From Enoplolaimus lenunculus (lineage: Eukaryota > Nematoda > Enoplea > Enoplida > Thoracostomopsidae), in assembly GCA_030248215.1 (NCBI GenBank), contig JASANG010001613.1, positions 1 through 64,000 on the forward strand: a DNA stretch of 64,000 nt, read 5' to 3'. Shown piece after piece: positions 1-13,539 of the stretch (positions within the stretch are counted from its first letter, which is position 1; each line of letters starts with the position of its first letter). The position numbers and the translations under genes were made by a program. The notes under the pieces are model-generated. The model made no database searches and was not told the DNA's origin. It saw only the letters and a program-made list of their open reading frames with translations.

Positions 1-664
1 GTAGCAACGCCTAAGCCTAACTTAAGTTCTAAGAGAGACTAGGTGGAGCCAGGAACTCCCTTAGGGTGTGGTTTTGATATAGGGTTTTATTTTAGTTTTA
101 GTTTTTAGTTTGAAATAGGTTTAAGTGTGGCACAGCCACCTACAGTCCCTACCTTACAATTTTGCGTTCCGTAACGTTTGCCAGCCCGACCCGCCGTCGA
201 AAACTTTTGGATCCGCCTCTGACTATGGTAGAACTTTGGTCGGAAGCTCAGGTGATTTCGACAGAGAAAGTTTTCGAATTTTTATGAAACTTTTGCTTGT
301 CATGTCAGCGATCTTACTGGTTAGTATCTTTGGGACGATTTTGGAATTTTTAATTCCGGAGATTTTCCAGGAAAACTTTTAAAACAAAATTTTTGACCAC
401 AAAACTGGATACGCGTTTATTTCAAAGTGTCTCTTACTTTTCGAATTTCGCCTATTCTGACGTAATTATTTTCAATTAATATCTAGAGAGCAACCGGCCA
501 ATATTACTATAAAGGTCGTCCCAATTTCCCGGGACAGAAATATACCCGGAGTGCACGCTTATGCGCTCCTGTTTACATATACACAGGCAGATATATTTAC
601 GTAGGATGTGTATATATGTAGATACACATATAGGCACTTGTATACTTTTCATATCTACCCCACT

Positions 665-792
665 GGGTTCCACTGTCCCAAGTGTCCCAATTGTCACATC
701 TGTCCCGTTTGTCCCAACTGTCCCATCTGCCCCATCTGTCCCGACTTTCCTATCTGTCCCGTTTGTCACAACCGTCCCAGCTGTCCCAATTA
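665..792 (+). repeat. Short tandem repeat of TGTCCCAnC units
   Basis: About a dozen 9-bp units (TGTCCCATC, TGTCCCGTT, TGTCCCAAC). It leaves three frames open and so makes long but repetitive ORFs on both strands that are not genes. Next to it TCCCGGGAAAATGGGA occurs twice (820-880). Confidence 0.85.
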
Positions 793-1242
793 TATTTTGT
801 ATGTACTCTGGTACATTGCTGTCCCGGGAAAATGGGATGGGTACTCCTGGTACATATCCGTCCCGGGAAAATGGGACGGCCTTTAGGGTAACAATGGCCG
901 AAGAACCGGAGGTCTGCCTCCAACTCTGGCATAAAATCAACCTGGGGCTCCTAGAACTCCTGCTGGAAGTTCCGGTAAATTCGATAATGAAGTTTTACAT
1001 ATTTTTACAAACAATATTTGTTTAGCGAGTTTTGTTTGAAATTTTATAATTCTTTAAATTTTGATGCAATTTTGAGGAAAAAATTATCAAGATGTCGTAA
1101 AAAATAAGCACAAAATATCTTAGTTCTTTTTCATAACTTCAACATCATAATTTTGCCATTACGTGCGGCTACATTTGTTGACGTTCAGCTTCGGTACTTG
1201 TCACGTCGTTGCACTGTGACATCTAGACTAATTTCAGGGTAG

Positions 1243-1440
1243 TATTCGAACCGCAGACTCACGGGTGAGGGGGCGCGCGTTTATGATGAGCAGTTATAGA
1301 AGCCCGACGTCCGACGCATTTCTACGTCTTATGTAGATTTTACACTACATTATATATGTGCACACAGCGCTCTCGTATTACACGTACACTATTTGTATTT
1401 AGTTGCTTATAAGATACTCTATGAATGAAAGAGTTCCATG
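1243..1440 (-). mobile_element. tRNA-box MITE, partial
   Basis: Matches the tRNA-like segment and body of the family (GTATTCGAACCGCAGACTCA as a decayed B box; GTTGCTTATAAGATACTCTA). The left terminal repeat is missing. Confidence 0.6.
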
Positions 1441-1777
1441 ATTACTATAAGAACATTAAATAACTGAAGTTCTAATATTTTCGTAACGAAAACAGAGACC
1501 GATTTTACCGCAAAAGGATATCGGTGATATCCTGCACCTTCACTAATTTCCTCTTTTTCAAGCAGATCAATAGATGCAAGATGTAGAGTTCAACTGGGAA
1601 CTAATGATAAATGTATGCCCTTTCCAGCATGAATATCTTCCATAAATGAGATCCAATTTCAAACTGGCTTTTCAACTCGAGACTGAGATTCGCACCTGAA
1701 CAACAGATTTGCTCTGAGACACAAACAAACAATATATTTTATATTTTCACTTAATACAAATTATATATAGAATAATA

Positions 1778-1948
1778 GTGCACTGTTACTTTAAGGGGTG
1801 CAACAGTAAATTACGCGTATTTCTATATAAGCCGAGGCGTTGCAAAAATGTGTTCCTAAGCATAAGCAAAAGAAATGTAATCTAGAATATAAACCTACTC
1901 TTTTACGGACCCAACAGAAACCTGAACGCTCCTAAAGTAACATGGGCC
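1778..1948 (+). mobile_element. Family A hAT-type MITE (GTTACTTTAAGG subfamily)
   Basis: Exact 8-bp duplication GAATAATA at 1770-1777 and 1949-1956. The left end has CTGTTACTTTAAGGGG and the right end AAAGTAACATGGGCC, which are inverted relative to each other. The interior keeps a few CCTAAG-like units. A second copy of this subfamily is at 60799-61029. Confidence 0.85.
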
Positions 1949-2778
1949 GAATAATATAACAATACCAAATACTGTCGCGACTAACAGAGTGTAAAGTTGT
2001 AAATATAATTCAAATATGCTGTTTTTACTTTCATGACTACGAAATCATTTATCATCTATCTGCTAAAAAGCCAACTGCGGCAGACGGTTATATATTATGC
2101 AATCACATCCGATGTAAAATTTTGACACCTACTTAGCCAAATAGTCCACAACAGTAAGGCACACTCTGGCAAAATTTTATAATTTAATTATTTAGGGTCT
2201 TAGGATGATATTCAGCTAAGCCTCAACACACATGTTTACTTTGCAGTTTTGGAAAAAATCTCAGACAAATGACTTTCAGACTAAACAAGAAATATCTAAC
2301 AATTGGCGGGCATTATTTATTAGTAGGACTTAACCAGATAAAATCCTTGATAACCTCACGCACTTCCCGCTTAAATACTAATAAGTAAAACAATATGGGA
2401 TGCAAGAAAAACAGGATGAAGTGATAATTAAAAATCGACACACATACCTTTATGTTAATATTCTGCCTCACCATACCAACATAACAAAATCTATCCGAGC
2501 ACGTCATATTTCTTCAACCCAGCGAATAAGAACACGTTAAAATCAACTAATTATTATTATTATTATTATGTTTGCAGCACAATATTTTCAGTGTTCAAAA
2601 TAAATTCATGTAATTCAGTTTAAAAATATAAAAATTATTTCCTTTTCAATTCCATACATTTGTATTCATTTTTATTGAATACTAAGCGACCACTCAGACC
2701 AATATTACACCCCTGCTTCTTTTAGGGCCAACATAGCCAAGCCAAGGATAATAAGGCAAGAAAAAGTTTAAAACCAGA

Positions 2779-4442
2779 TCACTGTTTTCGATATTCGATT
2801 CTTTCAACTTTGACATCGTCATCGATTAGTTGATACACATAAATCACTACAAGCGCCGATTGTATATCCATCAGCGCGAACGAAGGTCGGGTATCACTGA
2901 AATTAAAAAATACATCACAGAAAATGAACAATATATGTACACCTTACGAGTCGAATCTGTAAAAAAGTATTTAAGTAAGACGCGTGGTGCTTCGTGCCGC
3001 CAAATGAAGTTTAGCATCGTTTGAAAAATTTAAATTATTTGTGACACTCGTCGTCATACGCTGCCACGCAGCGCAGCTAAGTAAAGCACAACCCTAAATA
3101 AAGCTAGCAATGATAAGTGCTACACATATATATTTGAGAATACGGGCCAAAAAATCACTGCAACTTGTTAGTATGGTACAAGTTTGGCTACCGAATAAAT
3201 TTAAACAATACGTACGAATCCAGCGCACTATAGGCTCCGCTGATAGATCCTGGATTAACAAAGAATTTGCCGTTCAGTTCGAAAGCTTCAAATTTGTGTG
3301 TATGTCCAGTGACTAATATATCAACGTCAAGCTGTGACTGTAGCAACGCTAGCGCATCAATGTCACCCCAAGGTACAATCTGATGTCCATGGCATAGGCC
3401 GATTCTAAATTGACCGACACTTACCACCTTTGTTTCAGGATAATTGACATTCTGCAACATTTTACCAGGTTCCAACAGAAACTACATTTCACAGAAAACA
3501 AGAGCATGAATATATGTGTTCACTGGAAGAGGAACACGAAAGGGAGCAAGAATTACAAATATATTGTACCACCGAATTACTGTTGATTGACTATAAATCG
3601 AAGTAATTAACTTTTCCAAATCCTACAATAACATGCGTCGAATACTTTAAAATATGACGAATGTGCAAATGAAACACATATTGTGAAAAAAAGCTGAGCT
3701 TCATTCAGCAAAATATTCGATACATAAATTTTTTTATATATTTAGAGCCACAATATTTGAAGAAAGTTTCTTATGCAACAGTATATTTGCGCTAGTTTTA
3801 TCCTACCTCATCGAAATCGCCACGCACTACGTGAACATCGCTTGCCAAACTTTTCAAATAATCGTAAGATTCTTTTGTTGTTAAATTGCCAGTGCATAGG
3901 ATATGCTGTATTTTATTCGGTACTAAAAGTTTCCGGAATTTCATCGGAATGTTGTGACATCGGTGCGGAATATGCAAATCACCGAGCACCAAAACGAGCT
4001 GAAAACAAATGTAACAATATTTATACACATATTTACCACAAGTTAGTAATAGCTTTTCAAAAGCTAACATCAAATAGTGGCCTATTTATTAACATTGTCA
4101 CGTGACATTGTTGAATAAATGGTTTAATTACGACAATATTTTTCGAGTTTCGAGTATTGTAAAATTTCAAAATAAGTTTATGCGCCATTGGCCTAAACTT
4201 ACACATTTAGCTAATTTAAAATTATAAATTAGCGATAAAAATGGACATATATTGCCTTGTCTGTTAATGTGATTGAAACTTCGGTCAAATGTCCATATAT
4301 TAGCAGGATGGCGATGGCTTCAGGAAAAATCTTAATCCGATAGAAAACAAAAATTTCAAAATTTGGTCAATTTTCAGTCGTAGACAAAAACTACATCTTT
4401 ATCTACTTGAACATATTATTATAAATGACAACAACGCACCAT
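2779..4442 (-). CDS. VPS29: VPS29, retromer subunit
   Basis: Four exons on the minus strand: 4442-4440 (only the ATG, donor GTGCGT), 3998-3807, 3451-3216 and 2896-2779. The spliced product is 182 residues, the same length as human VPS29. Visible family signatures are [13 protein letters not shown] at the N-terminus, [28 protein letters not shown] and NPGS, ending in [13 protein letters not shown]29 has a metallophosphoesterase fold, but in the retromer it acts as a scaffold that binds VPS35 on endosomes for retrograde cargo sorting. Exon phases fit throughout: the last junction splits a Ser codon (TC|T), with acceptor TTTCAG. The one-codon first exon matches the vertebrate gene structure but is the least certain part, because an ATG next to GT is weak evidence alone. 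An AATAAA on the minus strand at 2676-2671, about 100 bp past the stop, may be the polyadenylation signal. Confidence 0.93.
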
Positions 4443-4723
4443 TTCAATTAAATATCAATCAGAGAAAACCAAACAAAGAACGCTGACGACGTTACGTACG
4501 ACCAGCGACAAATTTCCAACAAGTTTTATTTTGCGCAACTGTTGAATAAATACTGGAACATACAGGTACTCGTGTGTTCAAATATAAATATATATTAACA
4601 TTAAGTTAGTGGAGTTAAGCTTCAAGTGTATCATAGTGTATGTCGGTATATGTGCACGTAAGTGTGTGTAAAGCAAATGTTGCCATGCCTGTGCACATAT
4701 ACCGGGATAAGAAGTTGTTGCAA

Positions 4724-4848
4724 TGACTGCGTGGTGTAGTGGTTGCATTCTTGGCTCGAGCGCAAGAGGGTCGAGGTTCGATTCCCGGCGTGGTCATTAA
4801 CTTTGGGCAGAACTTCAAACAGGGGTCGTGCAGACCGTATAGTACCAA
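4724..4848 (+). mobile_element. tRNA-derived SINE, short variant
   Basis: tRNA-like head GACTGCGTGGTGTAGTGGTT with an A box, a five-base anticodon-type stem (TCTTG/CAAGA) and the B box GAGGTTCGATTCCCG, closing with CGTGGTC. The body is shortened but ends with GTGCAGACCGTA, as in the other copies. Confidence 0.7.
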
Positions 4849-5130
4849 CAGTGTACAACAATATTTAATGTTTTAATCATGTTTACTGCAGCGCAACCTC
4901 AACATTACACTGATATATTTGGTTCTTTCATGTTTCACTGCTGCTGCATGTGAAGGCATTACATATGCAAGTGTTTTAACTGATGTGCACCATCAGCATG
5001 ACGTTTTATTTTGTCTCCATACATCCGCATGTCACTTCCCCCGATTTTTCTGCAAGTTCGTTCCTAGACCGGCAACTTAAGTTTTTTGTTCTGGCTCGGC
5101 AGTTTGCGATCGATAAGTTGGGTAGGCTAT

Positions 5131-5286
5131 GGTACGGAACTGCACGGCCAAGATGACCCTTTTTCCGAAGTACTGCGAATATACATCCGTTTTTTCCATT
5201 TCTTCGAAATATATGGCAACGCCATGAATCAAACATCGAAATTCTGGCTCGCGAGTCAAGCTCGCATCCATTACACCGCGCGGCCG
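5131..5286 (-). mobile_element. tRNA-derived SINE
   Basis: In minus sense: head CGGCCGCGCGGTGTAATGGA, then GACTCGCGAGC, B-box-like GATGTTTGATTCATGG, and the body TGTATATTCGCAGTACTTCG, which is shared word for word with the copy at 48029. Ends GTGCAGTTCCGTACC. Confidence 0.8.
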
Positions 5287-6877
5287 ATCTTACATATTGC
5301 TTTAGTGCCATATGTGCACGTGTATGCGCGACTTAACATTACAAACACTATACACATACACACATACAAACGTATAGCAACACGGAGTTCGTGCAACTGA
5401 AAATGAGGAGTGGTCTTACGATGTTTCGATCCCATTAAATATGGCCGACAGATTTTCAGTCCAGCGGGCTACCACTAAGCCATGCTGCCTCGCAATCAGT
5501 TTCTGAGTGTTCAGATTTCTTTGCCTAATAAAAACTGTCAGTCTAGGTTGGAACTAAGGGACATCCGACCTTTCAACTAAGCAGGTGGAAAAGCGGGCCT
5601 GCAGAACAGATTCTTCGTCGACTACATGTGGAGCTGTACAACACAATGTGCATCGCATTTATTGCATTTATTGCATATGCACCAGGACAAGCATGTCTCA
5701 CATGCTTACAAGAACCTCAACATTACATAGGGACGATGCCGAAAAAATCAAAGAAACGAAAATTTATGCTTGCAAGCACCAACAAATAGTTCATTAAGCG
5801 TCAACTGAACGGAGTCCAGTAAATCGCTCCTTTAACAAAGTTTATCACACTAGCCAAGTAAATTATGGTGTTACACATAATCCAATTTGTAACAAACTTG
5901 GGCCTATGTAGATATGAGTCGTAACAGTAGAATAATCAAATTTCTATGCCTAAGCCTAGTCCAAAGCAAAATAAGATTGAAATTATAACTTACTGTATAG
6001 CAGAGCCGCGGAAAAACAGGCCACTCTTGATATATACAAGAGCCTATAATTCTGCAACCCATCAATGTTTACAAGCGATGGAACTAAAAATAGCAAATTG
6101 GGGGTTTATATTATTTAATGAAAGTAAGTTAGATCTGTAAGTTAACTGTTGTTCGTTCTATGTATCATAGTATGGGCCATAGTATGCACACTTGCAGACT
6201 CGAATTTACAGATGAAGAACAATGTTTTATAAGGTATTTACGTAGCTAGGAATCTATAGCTTTTTACGACATAATATTGGAAACATTAAATACACTACTA
6301 CACTGCAATGTGTAAGGTTCCTCGACCGCTATCTGGAAACCAGTGATGTAGACATGCTCGTGTACACCAGGACGAAATAAGAAATAGGCACGGTTTGCTC
6401 AAGGAGAGGGTACACAGGAATGTGCACAGAATACGGACACAATTTATCAGGATGGGACTCGTAGACGGATAGCGCATACCGTACTGCCTTTCCGTCGACG
6501 ACGACGACGATGAAAATAAGTCATTGATTTTACGGAGGTCTACTATCACAATAATCTTTGAAGCAATTGATTCTAGAGGGCCGACTAATCTCATCTTCAG
6601 GTTGCGTGCCTATTATCTTTTGTAACATGAACAGTGCGGCCGCGAGGTATATTACCGAACGAGTGGTTTTTAAAATTATGAAGCATTGGATCGATGCATT
6701 CAAAGATGTGTTTTACTTTCAAAGTAAGGTGCAAGGAGTCAACTGATGTTCAGTATCATTAATCGATGCGTTGTGCGCCGAGAGTGCTACGAGAAACATT
6801 AGTAGAGAAAATACCTGATCAAATCGTGGTGTTATTTACACACACCGGCGTTATTTTTGGCCGTTATCTGTAGTAAT
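5287..6877. other. No gene seen
   Basis: AT-rich sequence with short ORFs of no recognisable content, including a 98-codon minus-strand frame at 6298-6594 with a poly-Ser run from an ACG trinucleotide tract. Nothing I can support. Confidence 0.5.
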
Positions 6878-7131
6878 TAGGGATGTGTAGATTAATCGGC
6901 TTCAGCAATGATCGCCACTTTTTCTTTTGAGCATCTGCATCAGCACTGCGAAAAATTACCGATTCTTTGCCGTTACCTTTTGCACATAACAGTGAGTTGG
7001 AATGCTTATCAATTTCACTTGGCATATATTATTGCGTTGATCAAGGAAAGTGTAAGTTTTCTTACCGGCATAATTTCCAAATAAAAATCGGTATTGAAGT
7101 CGGCAAAAATTTGGGTATCGTCACATACCTA
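6878..7131. mobile_element. AGGGATGTG-ended MITE with GCCGAT motifs
   Basis: Ends AGGGATGTGTAGATTAATCG and ATCGTCACATACCT are loosely inverted. The interior has CATCAGCACTGCGAAAAATT and TGCACATAACAGTGAGTTG, also found at 16581-16720, so it is a dispersed family. Confidence 0.55.
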
Positions 7132-7975
7132 AACACGTAAAGTACGTGCGCAAGTACCGAATCCTCGGTTGAGAAGGTCGCTATCGCTCATTAAGGAACC
7201 GTTTTATGTTTGTCGGCGACATTGGACTCTGCGCCAGGAATTTCAGAAAAGGACCGCAGCCGTTCTAACAGAGACCTCAGCAGAGCGCCGAGATGTGTTA
7301 TAGGGCGCACTGTACGGACAGACAGGTATTGTTGGTGTAGGCAGGATAGATCAGTTTATGCCGCACGTGCAGCAAGAGTTACTGGCTGGAACAGAGGAAT
7401 ATTAGCGTGTGTATTAGTATCCACGGGATTTGACTACCGCGGAGTTTAACAAATTAGTTTGGCCACCGGCAATCTGTAAAAGAATGGATTATTTAAGGAC
7501 AGAGTGACAGAACATAAGGATAATGTCTAGTGGGTCTAGTACTGCAACATACTATTTGACACGCTGTGCAGTTGGTAAATATAGCCGGCCTGGTTTGGAG
7601 ATTGATTTATGAAACTGGGGAGATAAAAGTTATATAAGTGATTTTGGAGTCACTAATTTTAGTTACTGGAGTTGATTGTCTAGTTTTGTATTGTATTTGA
7701 TAGGTAATATTTGGCGTTAACTAATCCTGTCGTGCATATGTACTAGGATAATATTCAATCTATGTTCAGTAAACTGTTGTAACTGTCCGCGTCATTACTG
7801 GAGGGTTGAGTTACTCACAACCGCATAGTTTTACGGAACACACACCATAACCATAATGCCTTACAAATTCGACAAAACGAATGAACTACCTCGACATCAC
7901 CCATTTCAAATAGAAGTTTTATAGTTGGAACAAGTATATTTATACATACATAAGAAGTGTGGAAAACTATTTGAA

Positions 7976-10900
7976 ATGGTTCGGCAGATTGCAGAAGATT
8001 CAGAATTTCAAGCTGAAATTAACCAAGCTGGTCAGAAGTTGCTTGTGGTGGATTTTTTTGCCGAGTGGTGAGTGTAATATCACTGCTTTGTTTGTTACTG
8101 GTACGTTTATTACTAATCTTTCGTTCGGCATTATTGAAAATGTTGCCTCATATATATTTTTAGTATATGCTTGGCTATGATACCTAACAGGACTGGCAGG
8201 GAGCGACCGGATCGCAAAAAACCGGATGCCGGAACCGGATCCGGATAGTGATTTTTTACCGGAACCGGATGTTAACCGGATAGTGTTTTTAAAATAAATC
8301 GATTTTAAGCATTAATGCGTAAGTAAATATTAATTTATTTTTAGGAAACGGAATATTGCGTTTATATAAGGAGCGTGTCCTAATATTGAAAATATTTGTG
8401 TGAAGCTGCAAATTATTGGTTTATCGCTGCCTTGACCATATGCAAAAATACTGCTTTAAACCAATACTGTATATATACTTACATGTAATGGGACTGAAAA
8501 CATAACATCTCACAACATATATAATTTGCAATAATTTGATATTTACGAAATCATCACCGAAATCCGGTATCCGGTAGGTTTATACCGGATACTGGAACCG
8601 GAACCGGATGCGGGTTTTTCGCCGGATAATAAACAGGAGCCGGATATCCAGTCGCACCCTGAGGACTGCAGGCAAATTTCTCGCATAATTGCAATAATAT
8701 TGGTTAGAAGTCATTAAAAATTACGATTCCCATTCAGGTTGCACCGTACGTGTTCGAAGTTTCGAGACTCAGACCGGCTGAAAGCCGCACTTCCCGAGAA
8801 CAAAACCGAAAAAAATCGTTTATTCCGGTACTTTTTCCCGTGCTCATCGCATACCGTTCAACGGGCATGCATTTTATTCGTCGCACTGAGTTAAGCTGAA
8901 TGCGTACTTCGTTCAATCTTTCAGGTGTGGTCCTTGCAAGAATATTGCGCCGTTCTTTAATCAGTTAGCATCAAAATATCCGCATGTTAGCTTTCTAAAG
9001 GTCGATGTTGATGTATGTCAGGTAAATGAATATTTTGTTATGTATAGGTATATATGTTGAAACTTTGTGGCAAATTTCTTAACACTAAACACCAACAAAT
9101 GTAAGTTAAGATATAAAACACAATAGTACAACAGGAGCAAATCCTCTCGCCTAATTTTATGTTAGGCTGAGTGCATTTGACGTAAGCATTACTCATATTA
9201 TACATTTAGTAAACGGGGTGGTATCTTAAATTTGGGGGCTTCACAGTTGGTTGACAAACCGTCATCATTTGTTCCGAATTAACAAAAATGTTAAAAACTA
9301 TCGAAAGTAAGAAAGTTACAATTAACCATTGTTATATAGTTTGCGATTCCAAATTGTTGTGGTCATTTTATGAAATTTTATTGGAGTACTTGTGTTTTTC
9401 TAGATGACTGCTGCTAGCCTTGGCATATCAGCGATGCCGACATTTGTGTTCTTTGTGAACAAAACAAAAGTCGATAGTTTGAGGGGCGCTGATAAATCTC
9501 AGCTTGAAGCGAAAGTTAAAAAATGGGCCGATGCAACGGCGACAAATGCCGGAGATCCTGGTGCAGGTGGCTCAGCCGATGGCGCTATATTACCTGGACA
9601 GGTACGTGGTTTTAACCTCCATTGAAACGTGCAAATTGCACGTGACAGTCCTTGTTGCGAAAACTTGCACATGTGATTGGGCTGTACTGCTTAGATTTAG
9701 TTAGAATTACACCGTTCAGTGATTCATTTAGGTTGGCACTAAGCTTTGTATAGATAACGCTGTCACATTTGTTTGTGGTTATATTTTTCCGATTTTTCCA
9801 GAAATAAGAATAAAAAATTTAAATATATTGAGCCTAAATTCATGCGTAGCCAATGATATTATTTTCAGACAGACATTACAGCCTTTATAGCGAAAAACAA
9901 TTGTGAATGCCTCAATGAATCAGACGAACATGTATTAAAAGACATGCTGGCTGGTGGTATCTTAGAGTCTGATTGTGATGAACAAGTTAGTTCTACAGAA
10001 TGCGCCAATTTGTGGGCACAACATATTAATTTTAAACAGCGATTAGTTATATTCTAGAAGTTTAGTATGATACTCTTTGTACAAAGTCCGCAGTAATATG
10101 TATATTGAACGCAGAGTTCTAAATAGAGTGTCTTGAGTAGAGTTGCATCCGAGTCCGGGTGTTGCGGTTATTCCGAGTATTTTCGCCGAAAAATTCCGGG
10201 TCCTGGTATTTATTTTTAAATGTTGCAACTCTAATCTTGGGTTTCGCTACTGTGGTTACAAAGGCACAAATATTCGAACCCCCGAACTCCGCCCCCTCCC
10301 CTAGTTGATTCCACCACTTTTAGTGCCCATACAAGCACAAAAATTATCTACAATTTAAAGATTTTTAGGTATAATTTGAACGAAATAAATTATACCTAAA
10401 CCGTAAATTTTGGCTCTCGCCAACAGCTTGCGGAAATTTCAGAGTACATTGCTGAGTTGCCCAGCAGTCGCCATTTTTACAGAGGCAGAACCGTGGTCGT
10501 GTAGGCTAAGATACCCATTCCGTGACTACGGCTAGCGACATCTCTGGTGAATGGGACACTGAACTGTGTTTTATTCGAAATGGTTAGACGATGTAATGTA
10601 ATCTTGTTCAAGTTGTGGGGTTTTGTGTTTTGAATCAACGCAATTTATCAACTTTTTAGGCACGAGACGCAAAAGTGTTTTGTTTATTACAATAATTTCA
10701 GCAGTGAAACTTTTCTGGGAATTAAAGTTGAATTACTATTTTAGCTGATACTTAGTTTACCGTTCAACCAGCCGGTCAAGATTTATTCGATTGTGTTTAA
10801 AGGCCCTCCAGGTAATATTTCGCGAGCAGAAAGCGAACAAAAACCTAAACCTATTGGTTGGAATTTAATGTATTTTCTAAAAACAACTAATATAATTTCA

Positions 10901-12231
10901 TAAAAACTAAGAGTTTTCCTTATGGAAACATCTCAACTAAAAATCTTGCTTTCAGAATCGTGTTCACAAATATACAATATAAAATACCAGTTCGTGCCAC
11001 CCCCCACGAAATTTTTATCTGTCTACGGTAGTACCAATATTGAATAGTTAAGATGGAGGTCAGCATGAGTAAGCTATTGGGCCGTGCTATTTGCGCTAAC
11101 TGAACCACTTAGCATATTATGTTTCATTGTTTAATTTCGATAGTATTGCAAACTTTTAGAAAACGGACCGAAAACGGTGAAATTATTTATAAATCAACCG
11201 AAAGTTTTGGACTTCGATGAAGCGGACGCTGCTGAACCCATCCAAATGCTAGAGTAAGCACCAGTTGTTTGATATCTTTTTTATAAAAATATGCAACGCA
11301 ACTAAGCTTACACTTATAAAATCATAATTGTGCTCTTGTTATGACCAGTTTGTATTGTTACTGAATAAGTACTTTCAATTGAAATTTCAAACTTGTTTTG
11401 TCAAAAAATTTTCGAAAGCATTTAATTTTGGTGCCAGTATTTTATAAGCCTTCGTGGTGCTTTCGTTATAGGAAAGGTTACCTATTTTGTACCTAACTGA
11501 TACATATTTCAGATTTTCACTTTTTGCAACGAAAACTTTCTATCACTAAATGTTAAGACGCAATAGCGATTTGAATTTTTTCACTGTGAAATTACAACGG
11601 CTACTAGAACGGAGAACCGAAATAAATATTGTCAATAATTATGTTACGCATTGTTTGTTAATGGTTATTTAACATAATAGGTGTATTAGTCGTTGTGATT
11701 CAGTATGTAACCAGTACAGTACAACCGGTAAGAAGTGTCGTTTCTGCCATCAAGTACGTAGTGTATATTTTAATGTTTTCAGGTTAACGGAATCGAATGT
11801 AGTCAATGGTGAAATTGTTAATCTCAGATACGTCAAATTCCAAAACGTACAAAATATACAGGTATGTAATTCAGGTGGAAAATGTCACAGAACTTTTTGG
11901 TTCTAAAATTTATAAAGGAAAAATTTGATTCTGGAATTTTTACTTAAACTACCTCGTTCCACATTATAATGCAAATTTGTATTTCTGACTAAGTAACTTG
12001 TTATGAATGAAATACGATAGGAAATATGAAAGCCGAATGTTGATAGACTTAAGATTTTTGTGTCTTTCGGACAAATTTGCATCGTGCTTTCAGATTTTCG
12101 TACTGGACAACCTTGGTGGAACAGATAAAACGAGAATAACGGGTTTCAAGCTTTTCGGTTCTCCTCGGGACTGCACAAATATGCAAGATTTTAAAAGGGT
12201 CGCGGGCAAGAAAGGAGAGGCACATTCGTGA
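7976..12231 (+). CDS. TXNL1: TXNL1, thioredoxin-like protein 1 with PITH domain
   Basis: Eight exons: 7976-8067, 8925-9021, 9404-9601, 9869-9985, 10745-10811, 11160-11253, 11783-11861 and 12094-12231. Together they give an uninterrupted frame of 293 residues; human TXNL1 has 289. All junctions are GT-AG with consistent phases. The N-terminal thioredoxin domain (about residues 1-105) keeps the redox motif WCGPC, which is split by intron 1. A Gly/Ala-rich linker follows, then the PITH domain with [35 protein letters not shown] and [17 protein letters not shown]1 (TRP32) is a cytosolic thioredoxin that binds the 26S proteasome through its PITH domain. The start was chosen as the first ATG giving [12 protein letters not shown], close to the family N-terminus. 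Intron 1 carries a hAT-type element at 8197-8661. The gene looks intact. Confidence 0.95.
8197..8661. mobile_element. Family E hAT-type element (CCGGAA-rich) in TXNL1 intron 1
   Basis: Flanks AGGACTGG (8189-8196) and AGGACTGC (8662-8669) match at 7 of 8. Ends are CAGGGAGCGACCGGAT and CCAGTCGCACCCTG, with ACCGGAT repeats near both ends. Confidence 0.85.
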
Positions 12232-12439
12232 TGCGGCACGTTTTTAGTTTTATTCGCTTAATTTTTGTCGTTTAAAGGCATATTTCAACATTGTTATTGC
12301 GGAATTCTTTGGATAGTTTTTGGTTGGATAGGAATTACTTGGAAAGATTAAAAAATTGTTTGACTCATTTTAGTTTATTTCTCTAGGGAAATCCGGATGT
12401 GTGCATCATGTTTTTATATTTACGCCATTGCTACTTGGC

Positions 12440-12862
12440 GGCGACCGGTTTGTACCGGTCCCGGTATTCTACATTGCTGGATATTTATTGCTGAAAAGTA
12501 TAATGGAACAAACTGTAAACTGCCATTTCGAATCAAGACTACCGCATACGGCTTCTTGTATGAAGTGTTCCGCCTTGTTAACTTTGGGGCTCGGTTTTGT
12601 AGTAGTTTCTATCTGTGTTCAGCTGAGCTCACTTTGCTCGAAGTTAACCTATCAAGACTAGGATTACGACTTTATGCCATTGTAATTTTAGGTATGAACT
12701 GAAATGAGTACATTCCAAAGTTACATAGGCTGATTATAAATAAAGTTATTTGTTGCATTTTTATACTCGAGCGGTTTAATAGCATTTTCGTCTTGCAAAT
12801 AACGGAAACTGACACCGATTTTTAACGAAGACGGATATCCAGGTGCACCCTGCATCAGAGTG
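12440..12862. mobile_element. Family E-like remnant after TXNL1
   Basis: GCGACCGGTTTGTACCGGTC at the left and GACGGATATCCAGGTGCACC near the right match family E ends. The two ORFs of about 90-100 codons inside it are not conserved-looking and I do not call them genes. Confidence 0.4.
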
Positions 12863-13539
12863 CAACCAGAGGGGAAAAATACCGCCGGAGCCTGAGGTGA
12901 GGCGTAATTATGTACTAAAAATGATCGTTAGTTAAATTTTAACGCATATCTGCAAATGCAATGTTTTTAAGAGACCATCGGTTGTACTCTGCCCAGCATA
13001 CTGGTTATGTTTGGTATTTCATTCAAGCTTCTATTTGCTCTTATGAAGTTTACAATCAAACTTTCTGCAAATGCGATTCAAAACATACACTGTCTTAAAT
13101 TTGCATAACGTTATTGTTAGGCTGAATAAATGCTGATGTTAGGAATGGAAAACCGTTTTGTTGCATAGCACTGAGTCGCTCATGAATAAAGTAAATACAG
13201 CCCAACTCGCATTTAATAAATACCGTAAAGCAACAACCAAATAAAACACTGATAAATTAATGGTACTCTCCCTGCAATCACTCAGTTTTGTTAATGCTTT
13301 AGTTGCCAACGATAAATTAATCTTTCTCGTTTTCGTGAATTCCAACTATTTTACAATGCGTAAACGTAGGTATACGCAACACAAAATTTCCAGGCTCATG
13401 TATAAAACAGGGGCTTCCAGTTTTCCAGGGTGGAAAACTTATGACAAGGAGTGCAGCGCCTGAGTTTTCACTGGTTTGGTAAGAAAAATCGCAGGCATAC
13501 ATTAGCTGGTAAAAATGGAAAATTCATAATCCTGGATTT

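Noticed and set aside
476-1025. Overlapping 154-codon ORFs on both strands
   Set aside because: They derive from the 9-bp TGTCCC tandem repeat; no family resemblance and no splice context.
4724-4797. Functional tRNA gene
   Set aside because: The anticodon-type loop is nine bases and the T stem mismatches. The 3' body is shared with SINE copies at 5131 and 48029.
12397-12702. Two overlapping ORFs of 86 and 101 codons after TXNL1
   Set aside because: They lie within a family E-like remnant and have no recognisable motif.
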